Shown one piece after another: positions 21,881-31,256 of a stretch of 64,000 nucleotides of DNA. The stretch lies in NCBI RefSeq assembly GCF_026343955.1, contig NZ_JAPKNI010000001.1, positions 62,001 through 126,000 on the forward strand, read 5' to 3'. The number at the start of each line of letters is the position of its first letter. The stretch's first letter is position 1. A program made the position numbers and the translations under genes. The stretch comes from Kaistia defluvii (GTDB lineage Bacteria; Pseudomonadota; Alphaproteobacteria; Rhizobiales; Kaistiaceae). The notes under the pieces were generated by a model. That model was not told the origin of the DNA. It searched no databases and worked only from the letters and a program-made list of their open reading frames with translations.

Positions 21881-22792
21881 ATGTACGAGTCCGATCTCAT
21901 CATCCTTTCCGACGAAGTCGCGGCGGCCAAGGCCGAAGGCAAGCCGCTGGTCGCGCTGGAAACGACGATCGTCACCCATGGCATGCCCTATCCCGACAAC
22001 ATCGCGACGGCGCGCGCCGTCGAGGACATCGTGCGGGCCAATGGCGCGGTGCCGGCGACCATCGCCATCATGGACGGCAAGATCCGGGTCGGCCTGACGG
22101 CGGACGAGCTGGAGCGCCTCGCCGGCCTCAAGGACGTGATGAAGGTGTCGCGCGCCGATCTCGCCTTCGCGCTGTCGACCGGCCGCCCGGGCGCCACGAC
22201 GGTGGCGGCCACCATGATCACCGCCCATCTCGCCGGCGTCCGCGTGTTCGCGACGGGCGGAATCGGCGGCGTGCATCGCGGCGCCGAGACGACCTATGAC
22301 GTTTCGGCCGACCTCTACGAATTCGCCAAGACCCCGGTGACGGTCGTCTGCGCCGGCGCCAAGGCGTTGCTCGACATCCCGAAGACGCTGGAAGTGCTGG
22401 AAACGCTGGGCGTGCCGGTCGTCACCGTCGGCCAGGACGAACTGCCGGCCTTCTGGTCGCGCCAGAGCGGCCTGCCCACGCCGCTGCGCCTCGACGCGCC
22501 GCGAGAGATCGCAGCCTTCATCGCCAAGCGCGCCGAGATTGGCCTCGAGGGCGGCATGCTGGTCGCCAATCCGGTGCCGCTCGCCGACGAGATCCCGGCC
22601 GAGGAAATGCGCGGCTATATCGACACCGCAATCGCGGATGCCGATCGCCACGGCATCCGCGCCAAGCAGGTCACGCCCTATGTGCTCGGCCGCATGCTGG
22701 AACTCACAGCCGGTCGCAGCCTGGTCACCAACATCGCCCTGGTGAAGAACAACGCCAGGCTCGCCGCCGAGATCGCCGCGGCCCTGGTCTGA
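21881..22792 (+). CDS. psuG: Pseudouridine-5'-phosphate glycosidase
   Basis: The enzyme reversibly splits pseudouridine 5'-phosphate into uracil and ribose 5-phosphate, and in vivo acts in pseudouridine breakdown. The 303-residue sequence is full length: ALETTIVTHGMPYPDN near the N-terminus, SRADLAFALSTGRPGATTVAATM, FATGGIGGVHRGAE, and FWSRQSGLPTP. The ATG at 21881 lies just before the conserved region; an ATG at 21866 is an equally possible start. The pseudouridine kinase gene that usually accompanies psuG is not adjacent. Confidence 0.92.
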   Translation: MYESDLIILSDEVAAAKAEGKPLVALETTIVTHGMPYPDNIATARAVEDIVRANGAVPATIAIMDGKIRVGLTADELERLAGLKDVMKVSRADLAFALSTGRPGATTVAATMITAHLAGVRVFATGGIGGVHRGAETTYDVSADLYEFAKTPVTVVCAGAKALLDIPKTLEVLETLGVPVVTVGQDELPAFWSRQSGLPTPLRLDAPREIAAFIAKRAEIGLEGGMLVANPVPLADEIPAEEMRGYIDTAIADADRHGIRAKQVTPYVLGRMLELTAGRSLVTNIALVKNNARLAAEIAAALV

Positions 22793-22803
22793 GACCCTTC
22801 CGA

Positions 22804-22828
22804 GCCCCGGGCCTTGCGCGCCCGGGGC
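22804..22828 (+). terminator. GC hairpin after psuG
   Basis: Inverted repeat gccccgggc (22804-22812) and gcccggggc (22820-22828) encloses a 7-base loop, 11 bases after the psuG stop. No T-run follows, so it may be a Rho-dependent or processing hairpin. Confidence 0.5.
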
Positions 22829-22860
22829 CCGAACCTGGAACGTGAAGCATGCGCATTCTC

Positions 22861-22883
22861 CACCTCCCCCTCGGGGAGAGGTG
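22861..22883. repeat. Palindromic dispersed repeat unit (cacctc-type)
   Basis: The short palindrome cacctcccc / ggggagaggtg is an imperfect version of the unit at 56595-56617. It lies between the convergent psuG and methyltransferase genes, where such repetitive extragenic palindromes are usually found. Confidence 0.5.
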
Positions 22884-22947
22884 ACAGGCCGATTCCTTCC
22901 ATGGGAATCTGGCTCCCGTTGCCAGCGGGCCGCGCATCCGGCCCCCG

Positions 22948-23820
22948 CTAGGGGGACGGAGCTGCCGGAGCCTTGATCGCCGCGACGACATGGCCGACCG
23001 CGGCCCGGTCCAGCGCGGAGGGCCCGCCAAGATAGAGCTGCCCCAGTTCCGGACCGGTGCGATCCTCGATCGACGAGAAGCCGAGGCCGGCCAGACGGCC
23101 CGCCAGGTCATCGGGCTTGAAGAAGGTGACGAAAGGTTCGCCAAGGCTGGCCGTGCGGCCGGAAAGCGTCGTGAAAGCCAGCCGCTGCAGCAGGGTGAGC
23201 TTGTCCGGAATCTCGGCATAATCGAACACGACTTCGCTTCCGCCGGGGCGTGCCGCGATGATGCCGAGCGTCGAGAAGATCGCCGCCTCGGTCAGGTAAG
23301 GCGCGACGCCGAGCCAGGAGAAGAAGGTCGGCTCGGCCGGGTCGAGCCCGGCGGCAAGCAGTTGCTCGTCCAGCCTGTCGACCGAGAAATCGACCGGCAC
23401 GAAACGCACGCCCTCCGGCACCGGAATGCCGGTCGCGGCCAGACGATCCCGCTTCCAGGCCTGGGTGGCCGGGTGGTCGACCTCGAAAACGACAACGCCG
23501 TTGTCGGCGAAGGGATTGCGATAGGCGAAGGTGTCGAGACCGGCGCCGAGCACGACGACATGGCGCACGCCACGTGCGACGGCGGCGGCGAGCCGGTCCT
23601 CGGCAAAGCGGCTGCGCGCCGCGAGGAAGGCGCGGATCGTCTCGCCGCCCGGCGAATCGGCGCGGGAGAGTTCGTCGCGCGCCAGAACGGAGCCGCGATC
23701 GCCCCCGACGATGGTGAGAGCGAGCGGATCCTCGAATATCAAAGGCTTATCGAGGAGCTGGTGGGCCGCGCGACGCATGGCGACGCGAAAGGCTGTTGCG
23801 CTGGGCTGACCTTCAATCAT
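22948..23820 (-). CDS. Class I SAM-dependent methyltransferase (leucine carboxyl methyltransferase-like)
   Basis: The 290-residue protein belongs to the family containing leucine carboxyl methyltransferases and many actinobacterial-type putative methyltransferases. RSRFAEDRL is followed by the SAM-binding VVVLGAGLDTFAYRN (about residues 88-102), then FEVDHPATQAWKRDRL, and SWLGVAPYLTEAA. The natural substrate is unknown for most members. It lies 128 bases downstream of the cytochrome P450 on the same strand and may be co-transcribed, which would suit tailoring of a small molecule. Confidence 0.82.
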   Translation of the reverse strand: MIEGQPSATAFRVAMRRAAHQLLDKPLIFEDPLALTIVGGDRGSVLARDELSRADSPGGETIRAFLAARSRFAEDRLAAAVARGVRHVVVLGAGLDTFAYRNPFADNGVVVFEVDHPATQAWKRDRLAATGIPVPEGVRFVPVDFSVDRLDEQLLAAGLDPAEPTFFSWLGVAPYLTEAAIFSTLGIIAARPGGSEVVFDYAEIPDKLTLLQRLAFTTLSGRTASLGEPFVTFFKPDDLAGRLAGLGFSSIEDRTGPELGQLYLGGPSALDRAAVGHVVAAIKAPAAPSP

Positions 23821-23948
23821 GGCGGGGTTTTACTCCACACGGCCCGGATTGGTAAGCAGCCTTGTCCCGCTTTCCTCGCCCGCCAGCCAGCAGACAGGCT
23901 CTGGCAACGGCGACGACGCAGGGGCAGGCCGCGGCACGGCCCGGTCCA

Positions 23949-25241
23949 TCAAACGTCCCATGCCAGCCGCAGCCCGTCGAGGCCGTGGAAATGATAGGCG
24001 TCGCGGTAGCTGGGCGGGGCGGCGAAACGCAATCCCTTCAGCCGCTCGAACAGGATCGGCAGCGCGACCTGCATTTCCAGCCGCGCCAGCGGCGCGCCGA
24101 TGCAGAAATGGATGCCGAGACCGAAGGAGACATGCGGCTTCAGCTCGCGCGTCGTGTCGAAGCGATCGGCCATGGCATAGCGGTTGGGATCTCGATTGGC
24201 GGCGCCAAGCATCAGCCCGACCTGCTGGCCCTTCTTCAGCACGATGCCGCCATACTCCAGATCTTCCAGCGCATAGCGCGTGAACATGTGCAGCGGCGGG
24301 TCGTAGCGCAGGCATTCCTCGACCGTCGCGGCCGTCGATTCGGGCGTCGCGAACAGAGCGGACGGCTCCGCGCCGGAACGCAGGATCGCCCGCACGCCAT
24401 TGCCCAGCGCATGCACCGTCGCCTCGTGGCCGGCATTGAGCAACAGGATGCAGGTGGTGATCAGTTCGTCCTCGGAGAGCTTTTCGCCCTTCTCCTCGGC
24501 CGATATCAGCTGGCTGATCAGGTCGTCGCCGGGCTTGCCGCGCCGCTCCTGCACATAGCCCCGGAGAAAGGCCGAGAAGGCGAGCGTCGCGGCGACGGCG
24601 GCGTCCTCCATCGCGGGGGTGCGGCCAAGCTGGTACATGCCGACCATGGCATGCGACCAGGCCAGCAGATCGGGCGCGCGCTCGACCGGCACGCCGAGAA
24701 TCTCGGCGATCACGGTGATCGGGATCGGCGTCGCATAGGCTTCGATCAGGTCGATCTCGCCTTTGGCGGCGAAGCCGTCGATCAACTCGTTGCAAAGCGC
24801 CTCGATGCGCGGGCGAAGCCGCTCGATCTGCCGGGACACGAAGGCCCGGTTGACCAGCGTGCGCAGCCGAGTGTGGACCGGGGGCTCGCGCTCCAGCATC
24901 GACAGGCCGTCGACATCGTAGAATGGCTTCAGACGCGCCGGGATCTCAGGAATGCCAAGTTCCTCGCGCGTTGCCACATGAAGAATCTCCCGGCCGAAAC
25001 GGCGGTCGCGATAGAGCGCGTTGACGTCATCGGCGGCGAGGAAACACCAGACGCCCTGTTCCTCCCAGAAGAACACCGGCGAGATGGCCCGGATCGCCTC
25101 GAACACCGGATAGGGATCCTGGAAGAAGGCGGGATCGCTGGCATCGATCGACACGCGGCGCGTCACCGGATCGATCCGGAAAGGCAGGGCCGTGGTCGCC
25201 GCTTCGATGGCGGGCGCGGTTCGATCGTTCATGAACATCAT
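23949..25241 (-). CDS. Cytochrome P450
   Basis: This 430-residue soluble bacterial P450 monooxygenase shows the I-helix AGHEAT (oxygen activation), the K-helix E-x-x-R in EECLRYDPP, and the heme-binding FGLGIHFCIGAPLAR near residue 375, with Cys as the axial ligand. It needs electrons from a ferredoxin and reductase; a 2Fe-2S ferredoxin and a ferredoxin-NADP reductase are encoded 11-13 kb away, but a specific pairing is speculative. The start is ambiguous among ATG 25241, 25238 and 25232. The substrate is unknown. Confidence 0.93.
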   Translation of the reverse strand: MMFMNDRTAPAIEAATTALPFRIDPVTRRVSIDASDPAFFQDPYPVFEAIRAISPVFFWEEQGVWCFLAADDVNALYRDRRFGREILHVATREELGIPEIPARLKPFYDVDGLSMLEREPPVHTRLRTLVNRAFVSRQIERLRPRIEALCNELIDGFAAKGEIDLIEAYATPIPITVIAEILGVPVERAPDLLAWSHAMVGMYQLGRTPAMEDAAVAATLAFSAFLRGYVQERRGKPGDDLISQLISAEEKGEKLSEDELITTCILLLNAGHEATVHALGNGVRAILRSGAEPSALFATPESTAATVEECLRYDPPLHMFTRYALEDLEYGGIVLKKGQQVGLMLGAANRDPNRYAMADRFDTTRELKPHVSFGLGIHFCIGAPLARLEMQVALPILFERLKGLRFAAPPSYRDAYHFHGLDGLRLAWDV

Positions 25242-25321
25242 TCCAGTTGGAAACGGACTGGCATTCTCCGCAGGCGGCCGCGGCTTGGCAAGCGCGGTAT
25301 GCGGCGGCGCCCGCGCCCGGC

Positions 25322-27928
25322 CTAATGGCCGAGCGTTTCCTTGACGGCGGTCGCCAGCTGCTTGAGCGAGAACGGCTTCGGCAGGAAATTGAAGGTCTCG
25401 CCATCCGGCAGGTTCTTGGCGAAGGCGTCCTCGGCATAGCCGGAGACGAAGATGATCTTCAGCCCCGGACGCTCCTTGCGCAGCTCGCGCAGCAGCGACG
25501 GGCCGTCGAGTTCCGGCATGACGACGTCGGAGACAACGAGATCGATCGTGCCGCCGGTCTCGCGCATGATTTCCAGCGCCTCGATTCCGGAGGCGGCCTC
25601 GTGCACGGTGTAGCCGCGCGAGGCGAGCGCCCGGGCGGCGAAGGCCCGCACGGCCTCCTCGTCCTCGACCAGCAGGATGCTGGCGCTGCCGGTGAGATCG
25701 GCGATCTCGGGCGCCTTCTCGGCGATGATCTCGGGCTTGGACGAAACAAGCGGAACGTGGCGCGGCACGAAGATGCGAAAGGTCGTGCCGACATCCGTCT
25801 CGCTGTCGAAGAAGATATGCGCGCCGGTCTGCTTGACGATGCCGTAGACGGTCGAGAGGCCGAGGCCCGTGCCCTTGCCGACATCCTTGGTCGAGAAGAA
25901 CGGCTCGAAGATCTTCGACTGCACTTCGGGCGGAATGCCGGTGCCAGTATCCGCCACTTCGATCAGCACATAGTCGGCAGGCGGCAGCGGCTTGTAGCTG
26001 AACTCCGCCACCTCCTCCGGCGTGACGTTGCGCGTGCGGATGGTCAGCGTGCCGCCCTTCGGCATGGCGTCGCGGGCATTGACGGCGAGATTGATGACCA
26101 CCTGCTCGAACTGATTGAGGTCGGCCTTGATCGGCCAGACATCGCGGCCATGCACCAGTTGCAGCTTGACCTTCTCGCCGAGCAGCCGCTCCAGCAGGAT
26201 CGAGAGATCGGACAGCACGTCGCCCATCGCCAGCACCTGCGGGCGCAGGGTCTGGCGGCGCGAGAAGGCCAGCAACTGGCGGACGAGTCCGGCCGCGCGG
26301 TTGGCGTTCTGCTTGATGTTCATGATGTCCTGGAAGGACGGATCGCTCGGCCGATGGTTGGCGAGCAGCAGGTCGGAGAAGCCGATGATCGCCGTCAGCA
26401 CGTTGTTGAAATCGTGCGCGACGCCGCCGGCCAGCTGGCCGATCGCCTGCATCTTCTGGCTCTGCGCGAACTGCAGCTCCAGCGCCCGCTGCTCCGTCGT
26501 CTCGAGCGCATAGACGGTGGCGATCTCGCGCTCGTTCGCGTCCTCGTCGACGGCCGTCACGTAGAAGCGCACGCTGCGCTCGCCCTGGCCGAGAATGGTG
26601 GTGTCGACGGGCGGGATTTCGCTGCGGCCGCCGGCGGCGCTCTCCAGCGCGGCCTCCAGCGCCGGGCGCTCGCTCTCGGCGATCACGTCGATCAGGCGGG
26701 CGCGGCTGCCGCCATCCGACTTGATCGGCCCGAACAGGCGCGCGAAGGGCGCGTTGGTGCGGCCGATCCGGCCGGACTTGTCGATCGAGGCGATGGCGAA
26801 GGGCGTGTGATTGAAGAAGCGGGTGAAGCGCACTTCCGCCGCGCGCAACGCCTCGGATGTCTCCTCCCCGGGGCCGCGATTGAGCACGATGGTCCGGGTC
26901 GCGCCCGGCGCGCCGTCGCCGGCGAAGGGAACGCGATGCAGCAGCCGCACAGGCAGGCTCTGGCCGTTCTGCTTGACGAGATCGAGATCGATCGTCTGCG
27001 GCCGCATCTCGCCGGAATTCTCGCGGTCGACCGAGAGCAGCGCCGCGCCGTCGCCGCGCACGATATCGCCGAGCGTGAGGGCGCCGGCCTTGAAATAGGT
27101 CAGGTCGATGCCGAGCCAGTCGGCGAGCGTCGCGTTCAGATAGACGATGCGGCCATCCGGCTCGGCCGAGAAGAAGCCGGCCGGCGCATGGTCGAGATAG
27201 TCGATGGCGTGCTGCAGGTCCTGGAACACGGTTTCCTGCTGGGCGCGGTCATGCGTGACATCGGCGACCTGCCAGGCCGTCAGCAGGCGGCCGTCATCCT
27301 TGCCGGCCTTCACAGGGCGGACCCGGATGCGATACCAGCGCGGCGTGCCGTTGGCGGGGCCGGCCAGGGGGGTCGGCATGCGCACTTCCTCGACGGCGGC
27401 GCGACCTTCGCGGATCGACTGCGACAGGCGGTAGATCGCCTCGCTCGCGGCCTGGTCGCCGGAGAAGACGCGCTCCACGACGCGCACATCCTTGCCCTCG
27501 TCCGCGCCGACCAGGTCGGCATAGGCGGCGTTGGCGTAGAGGATGCGGCTGTCGCGATCCGTGATGATCAGGCCTTCGGCCATGCTGTCGATGAAGCCAC
27601 GGCCGAGATCATCGCGCGGCGAGCGCCCGGTGAAGCGCATCAGCCCGATCGCGGCGGCGAACAGCGTGAAGACGCCGACGACCGCAAGAAGCCCGAGCAG
27701 CGCGAAGATGAAGGGTTCGGCCGCCCGGGGGGGCAGCAGGGCAAAAGCGAGCGCCGCGCCGACGAGGCAGCCGGCGAGCACCAGCAGTCGCCCGATCCCG
27801 CCGGGGCGATCGGAGCGATCGACCAGCGCGCGGCGAGGCGTTTTCTGGTTGCTGTCGTCGGTCATGCCGCTACGCGGCTCGACTTGTGCGGCATGAACCC
27901 CTGCACCCCGGTCTGCCCATCTGTTCAT
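25322..27928 (-). CDS. cckA: Cell-cycle hybrid histidine kinase CckA
   Basis: CckA relays phosphate through ChpT to the cell-cycle regulator CtrA and to CpdR, and is a membrane-bound kinase/phosphatase. Two spans lie at about residues 45-65 and 70-95 ([38 protein letters not shown]). PAS domains follow ([47 protein letters not shown]). The phospho-accepting His is in GGVAHDFNN, the ATPase shows [10 protein letters not shown] and GTGIPPE, and the receiver has its Asp in [12 protein letters not shown]. At 868 residues the layout is complete. An alternative start at 27865 removes 21 residues. Confidence 0.93.
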   Translation of the reverse strand: MNRWADRGAGVHAAQVEPRSGMTDDSNQKTPRRALVDRSDRPGGIGRLLVLAGCLVGAALAFALLPPRAAEPFIFALLGLLAVVGVFTLFAAAIGLMRFTGRSPRDDLGRGFIDSMAEGLIITDRDSRILYANAAYADLVGADEGKDVRVVERVFSGDQAASEAIYRLSQSIREGRAAVEEVRMPTPLAGPANGTPRWYRIRVRPVKAGKDDGRLLTAWQVADVTHDRAQQETVFQDLQHAIDYLDHAPAGFFSAEPDGRIVYLNATLADWLGIDLTYFKAGALTLGDIVRGDGAALLSVDRENSGEMRPQTIDLDLVKQNGQSLPVRLLHRVPFAGDGAPGATRTIVLNRGPGEETSEALRAAEVRFTRFFNHTPFAIASIDKSGRIGRTNAPFARLFGPIKSDGGSRARLIDVIAESERPALEAALESAAGGRSEIPPVDTTILGQGERSVRFYVTAVDEDANEREIATVYALETTEQRALELQFAQSQKMQAIGQLAGGVAHDFNNVLTAIIGFSDLLLANHRPSDPSFQDIMNIKQNANRAAGLVRQLLAFSRRQTLRPQVLAMGDVLSDLSILLERLLGEKVKLQLVHGRDVWPIKADLNQFEQVVINLAVNARDAMPKGGTLTIRTRNVTPEEVAEFSYKPLPPADYVLIEVADTGTGIPPEVQSKIFEPFFSTKDVGKGTGLGLSTVYGIVKQTGAHIFFDSETDVGTTFRIFVPRHVPLVSSKPEIIAEKAPEIADLTGSASILLVEDEEAVRAFAARALASRGYTVHEAASGIEALEIMRETGGTIDLVVSDVVMPELDGPSLLRELRKERPGLKIIFVSGYAEDAFAKNLPDGETFNFLPKPFSLKQLATAVKETLGH

Positions 27929-28392
27929 AGATCCTTGCGAACGCTTGTTGACGGCGAAGAATCGCTGTTCGCTTCTAACAGGGAGAATGCGGAGGATTGC
28001 TTGTTAATTCAACGCGGACCGGCGGAAATCGGCGCAGGATGGCAGGCTCTCCCCTGAAGAGGGAGCCTCGCCCCGCGCCCGCAGGATCGAGAATCACCGG
28101 CGACACGAAGGCGGCTGAGCCCTGACAAGGCCACTTTTCCCGGAACAATGACCCGTTCAACGCGCATGGACATGCGAATCCACTGGATTCTGCCACAGCC
28201 ATGGTCAATGAATTCTTAACGCCGCCAAGGGATTGTTGGCGGCGGCTGGTGTCGCGGGGCCATTGCGGGCCTAGCGCCCGGGAAAGACGTGGAATAAGCA
28301 AGGAATCGAGCCGGGGCGCATGATGGCGCCAGGTCGATCCGTTTCATGGCCTGCATGCGGGCAGCACCGGAATCGGAAGTCGGGAGAGTAAG
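27929..28392. other. Divergent intergenic region between cckA and the FliO-like gene
   Basis: This 464-base stretch must hold the promoters of both divergent genes. TTAA tetramers occur singly (for example near 28001 and 28216) but no TTAA-N7-TTAA CtrA box is seen. No small gene is evident. A gagag sequence provides a weak ribosome site before 28393. Confidence 0.4.
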
Positions 28393-29718
28393 ATGCACGA
28401 TTATCTGGCGCCAATGTTCGGCGACACAGGCGCGACCATTGCCCAGTTCGTGATCACGCTCGTCGTGGTTCTCCTGGTCATCCTGCTGGTCTTCTGGCTG
28501 ATCCGCCTGTTCACCAATGGCAAGCTCGGGTCCAATCCGGCACGCGGCCGCCAGCCGCGCCTCGCGGTTCTCGACGCCCTGCCGCTCGACCAGCGCCGCC
28601 GGCTGATCCTGGTGCGCCGCGACAATGTCGAGCATCTGATCCTGATCGGCGGGCCCAGCGACGTGGTGGTCGAGCCCGGCATCCAGCGTCCGCAGCAGCA
28701 GACCCGACGCCTGGAGCCGATCCGGCAGGATCCGATCCGACAGGAGCCCATCCGCCCGGAGCCACAGCGCACGGAGCCGATTCCCGCCCGAGCCGAAGCC
28801 GCGCCGGCGCGGCCGACGCCGCAGGCCGCCCGCGCCGTCCCGCCCGTTGCGGAAGCTGTCGCACGCCCGGCGGAAACGCGCCGCCCGGATCTGGCGCAGC
28901 CGGCAGACATTCAGCCGGTCGAAGCCCCCTTGCCCGCCGAGGCGCCCGCTCGCCGCGCGGCTCCGGCTTTCGACGACGAAGCCGCCCCCATCGAGGCCCG
29001 CGTCGTGGAGACGGACTCCGCACCGGCCGAGCCCGAGGCGAGCTTCGAGCCCCCGCAGCGTGCGGCCCCGCCCGTGGCCGCTGCCCCGCCGCAGCGCCCG
29101 GCGCCCGAGCCGCGCACCGGCCGGGGCTTCCCGAGCTTCCTGTCCGGCAATCGTCCGCGCCACACGCCGACCACCGTCGAGATCCCGCCGGAATCGGTTC
29201 CCGTGCCGCGCCCGATGCCGGCGGCATCGCCCTCCGAGCCGAATGAGGGTCGTCCGACCGGCCAGCGTCCCCGCCCCTACGATCCGCGCCCGCTGCTCGG
29301 CTCGCAGCAGACGCCGGTAGCCCCGAACGCCGCGCCGGCGCCCTCGGTCGATCCCGCCCGCGCTGCCCCGCGCCGGCCGATCATTCCGCCCGCGCCTCCG
29401 GTCGTCGACGAAGCGGACCCCTTCGCCGGGATGGAAGAGGAAGCGGATCGCCTGGCGCGCTTCGAGCCGATCTTCGATCTTGGGCCGGAGTCGGCGGGTG
29501 CCGATGACGCGCATCTCTATGGCACACCGCCCCGCTCGTCGGCCCCCTCGGTCGAACCGCCACAACCGGAAGATGCCCCGGTCGCGATTGCCGAGGATTT
29601 CATCGAGGCGCCGCAGCCGGAATCGGCCGAGAGCTCCGAGACCTCCTCGTCGGTCGGCGATCTCGAAAAGGAAATGGCGCGCCTGCTGGGCGAGATTTCC
29701 AACGCCCGCAAGAGCTAG
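28393..29718 (+). CDS. FliO-domain membrane protein with long disordered tail
   Basis: The 441-residue product has a single N-terminal span (FVITLVVVLLVILLVFWLIRLF, about residues 18-38). It is followed by a FliO-type beta domain at about 55-95, RLAVLDALPLDQRRRLILVRRDNVEHLILIGG. FliO assists assembly of the flagellar export gate (FliP). The remaining 340 residues are rich in Pro, Ala and Arg and look disordered, ending in a short acidic helix (VGDLEKEMARLLGEI). No fliP/fliQ genes are adjacent. It is divergent from cckA. It may have a flagellar role or a separate envelope role. Confidence 0.7.
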   Translation: MHDYLAPMFGDTGATIAQFVITLVVVLLVILLVFWLIRLFTNGKLGSNPARGRQPRLAVLDALPLDQRRRLILVRRDNVEHLILIGGPSDVVVEPGIQRPQQQTRRLEPIRQDPIRQEPIRPEPQRTEPIPARAEAAPARPTPQAARAVPPVAEAVARPAETRRPDLAQPADIQPVEAPLPAEAPARRAAPAFDDEAAPIEARVVETDSAPAEPEASFEPPQRAAPPVAAAPPQRPAPEPRTGRGFPSFLSGNRPRHTPTTVEIPPESVPVPRPMPAASPSEPNEGRPTGQRPRPYDPRPLLGSQQTPVAPNAAPAPSVDPARAAPRRPIIPPAPPVVDEADPFAGMEEEADRLARFEPIFDLGPESAGADDAHLYGTPPRSSAPSVEPPQPEDAPVAIAEDFIEAPQPESAESSETSSSVGDLEKEMARLLGEISNARKS

Positions 29719-29784
29719 GCGGAGGTCTGGGCCGCGGCTCGCCAAGGCGAGTTGCGCCCGCCCGGCGGCTCCGCCGACGCAACA

Positions 29785-29818
29785 AAAAGGGCGCGGAACC
29801 ATGGTTCCGCGCCCTTTT
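29785..29818. terminator. Bidirectional terminator between FliO-like gene and dksA
   Basis: A perfect 34-bp palindrome has 16-base arms (29785-29800 and 29803-29818) of GC-rich stem flanked by AAAA on one side and TTTT on the other. It therefore works as a U-tract terminator for both convergent genes. Confidence 0.88.
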
Positions 29819-29841
29819 CAATTCTTCGGAGAACGATCGCG

Positions 29842-30258
29842 CTATTCGTCGCGATAGACGCGTTCGCGCCGCTCGTGGCGCTCCTGTGCCTCGATCGACA
29901 GCGTGGCGATGGGCCGGGCGTCCAGACGCTTGAGGCTGATCGGCTCGCCGGTTTCCTCGCAGTAGCCGTAGCTGCCATCTTCGATCCGCTGCAGGGCGGC
30001 ATCGATCTTGGCAATCAGCTTGCGCTGCCGATCCCGGGCCCTGAGCTCGATCGCGCGATCCGTCTCCGACGATGCGCGGTCGGCAAGATCCGGATGGTTT
30101 ACGTTCTCGTCCTGCAAATGCTGAAGCGTTTCCCGGGACTCCCGGAGAATATCGTCTTTCCAGGCGAGGAGCTTCTTGCGGAAGTACTCCCGTTGCCGCT
30201 CGTTCATGAAGGGTTCGGCTTCCGAAGGCCGATACGCTTCAAGGGTATCTAGCGTCAT
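29842..30258 (-). CDS. dksA: RNA polymerase-binding transcription factor DksA (cysteine-poor)
   Basis: The 138-residue protein should bind the RNA polymerase secondary channel and, with ppGpp, tune stringent-response promoters. The coiled-coil region spans NERQREYFRKKLLAWKDDIL to DRASSETDRAIELRARDRQ, with the Asp at the tip in DLADRAS. The C-terminal finger reads GYCEETGEPISLKRLDARPIATLSIEAQ: only one of the four zinc cysteines is kept (C-x-x-T and S-x-x-A). Such zinc-independent DksA forms are known in alphaproteobacteria and in DksA2-type paralogues. aagggg upstream of 30258 fixes the start. Confidence 0.92.
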   Translation of the reverse strand: MTLDTLEAYRPSEAEPFMNERQREYFRKKLLAWKDDILRESRETLQHLQDENVNHPDLADRASSETDRAIELRARDRQRKLIAKIDAALQRIEDGSYGYCEETGEPISLKRLDARPIATLSIEAQERHERRERVYRDE

Positions 30259-30291
30259 GAATGACCCCTTGTCGATGGCATTTCGGCGCGG

Positions 30292-30320
30292 AATATAGCG
30301 ATGCGACTTGCCTAGGACAA
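30292..30320 (-). promoter_or_regulatory. Candidate sigma-70 promoter of dksA
   Basis: Reading the minus strand, TTGTCC (30320-30315) is followed after 17 bases by TATATT (30297-30292). This is a good housekeeping promoter about 35 bases upstream of the dksA start codon. Confidence 0.55.
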
Positions 30321-30630
30321 CCGTTAGCGAGCGGGATAATGAGAGGCCCGAAAAAAGCACTTTCGAAGCCGGCTATATCGGCTGCCGAAGTTTCGCGTTT
30401 TTCTACAACCCATTGAATATACTTGAAAGAATCGTGCCGCCGCCATGCGGAAAGAGTGTCTCGCTGCAGCGCAAACCGGCGATGGCGAGCGTGACATTGC
30501 CGCAACGGAAGGTAAAACTTCGTTAATATTACCAATGTTTGAATGGGCTTTGCGGCCAGAGCTGCCGGCCCAGCCCCGGACAAGCTTCCGCCCGTATCGC
30601 GTTCGCCGCGCTCGACCAGGGAAGATCTCC
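30321..30630. other. Divergent gap between dksA and the FlgN-like gene
   Basis: Apart from the dksA promoter, this stretch is relatively AT-rich (for example gttaatattaccaatg near 30513-30530) and presumably carries the promoter of the downstream plus-strand gene. No gene or RNA is recognised. Confidence 0.35.
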
Positions 30631-31107
30631 GTGACTGAAGCACGATCCCATCCCGCCTCCCGCCGCCGCCCGACCGCGCAGCCCCCCGACGCGAGACACC
30701 ACGAGGCAGCGACCGCGCTGACCGGCATCGAGGCGACGATGGACGCTCTGCTGCAACTGATAGAGGCCGAGGCAGAGCTGCTGCGCGCCGGCAAGATCTT
30801 CGCCGCCCGCGAGCTTGGCCAGCGCAAGAGCCATTATGCCAAGCGCTACATGGACGAACTCGCCGTGCTCGGCGCCATCGGGCAAAGCCTGGAGGACCTC
30901 GATCCCGGCCAGGTCGCCCGGCTGCGCCAGCGGCACGAAGAGTTCCGCTCGGTGCTGCAGATCAACCTTGCCGCCTTGGCGACCGCCCGCGCCGTCTCCG
31001 ACAGCGCGCTCCAGGCCGTGGTCGACAATTCGCGCAATCTGCGCCGTCCGGAGCCCCACGCGGAGGAAGTACGTCCCAATCCGCGCTTCGGCCGCCACGC
31101 GGGCTGA
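30631..31107 (+). CDS. FlgN-like flagellar chaperone-type protein
   Basis: The 158-residue protein has a basic, proline-rich N-terminus and then a long alpha-helical region (ATMDALLQLIEAEAELLRAG, followed by ELGQRKSHYAKRYMDELAVLG and LQINLAALATARAVSDSALQ). This is the pattern of FlgN/FliT-type chaperones that hold flagellar hook-associated proteins. The GTG at 30631 is chosen because aggga lies upstream of it at good spacing; an in-frame codon at 30445 runs through AT-rich intergenic DNA. The assignment rests on helical pattern and proximity to a FliO-like gene. Confidence 0.55.
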   Translation: MTEARSHPASRRRPTAQPPDARHHEAATALTGIEATMDALLQLIEAEAELLRAGKIFAARELGQRKSHYAKRYMDELAVLGAIGQSLEDLDPGQVARLRQRHEEFRSVLQINLAALATARAVSDSALQAVVDNSRNLRRPEPHAEEVRPNPRFGRHAG

Positions 31108-31256
31108 CGCCCCCCCCGTGTGCCGATCGGCGCGCCTTCTCGCCTCGCGGCCGGATTGAGTTCGGAAGCAAGCCATGACAGCGTATTCATCAGAACGCGC
31201 GCGGCTGCCTCGATTGAGGTAGAATTCGCGGCCGAACCGGGAACGAAACGACCAAC

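Noticed and set aside
25247-28057. A 936-codon plus-strand frame opposite cckA
   Set aside because: Antisense shadow of a clear hybrid kinase gene.
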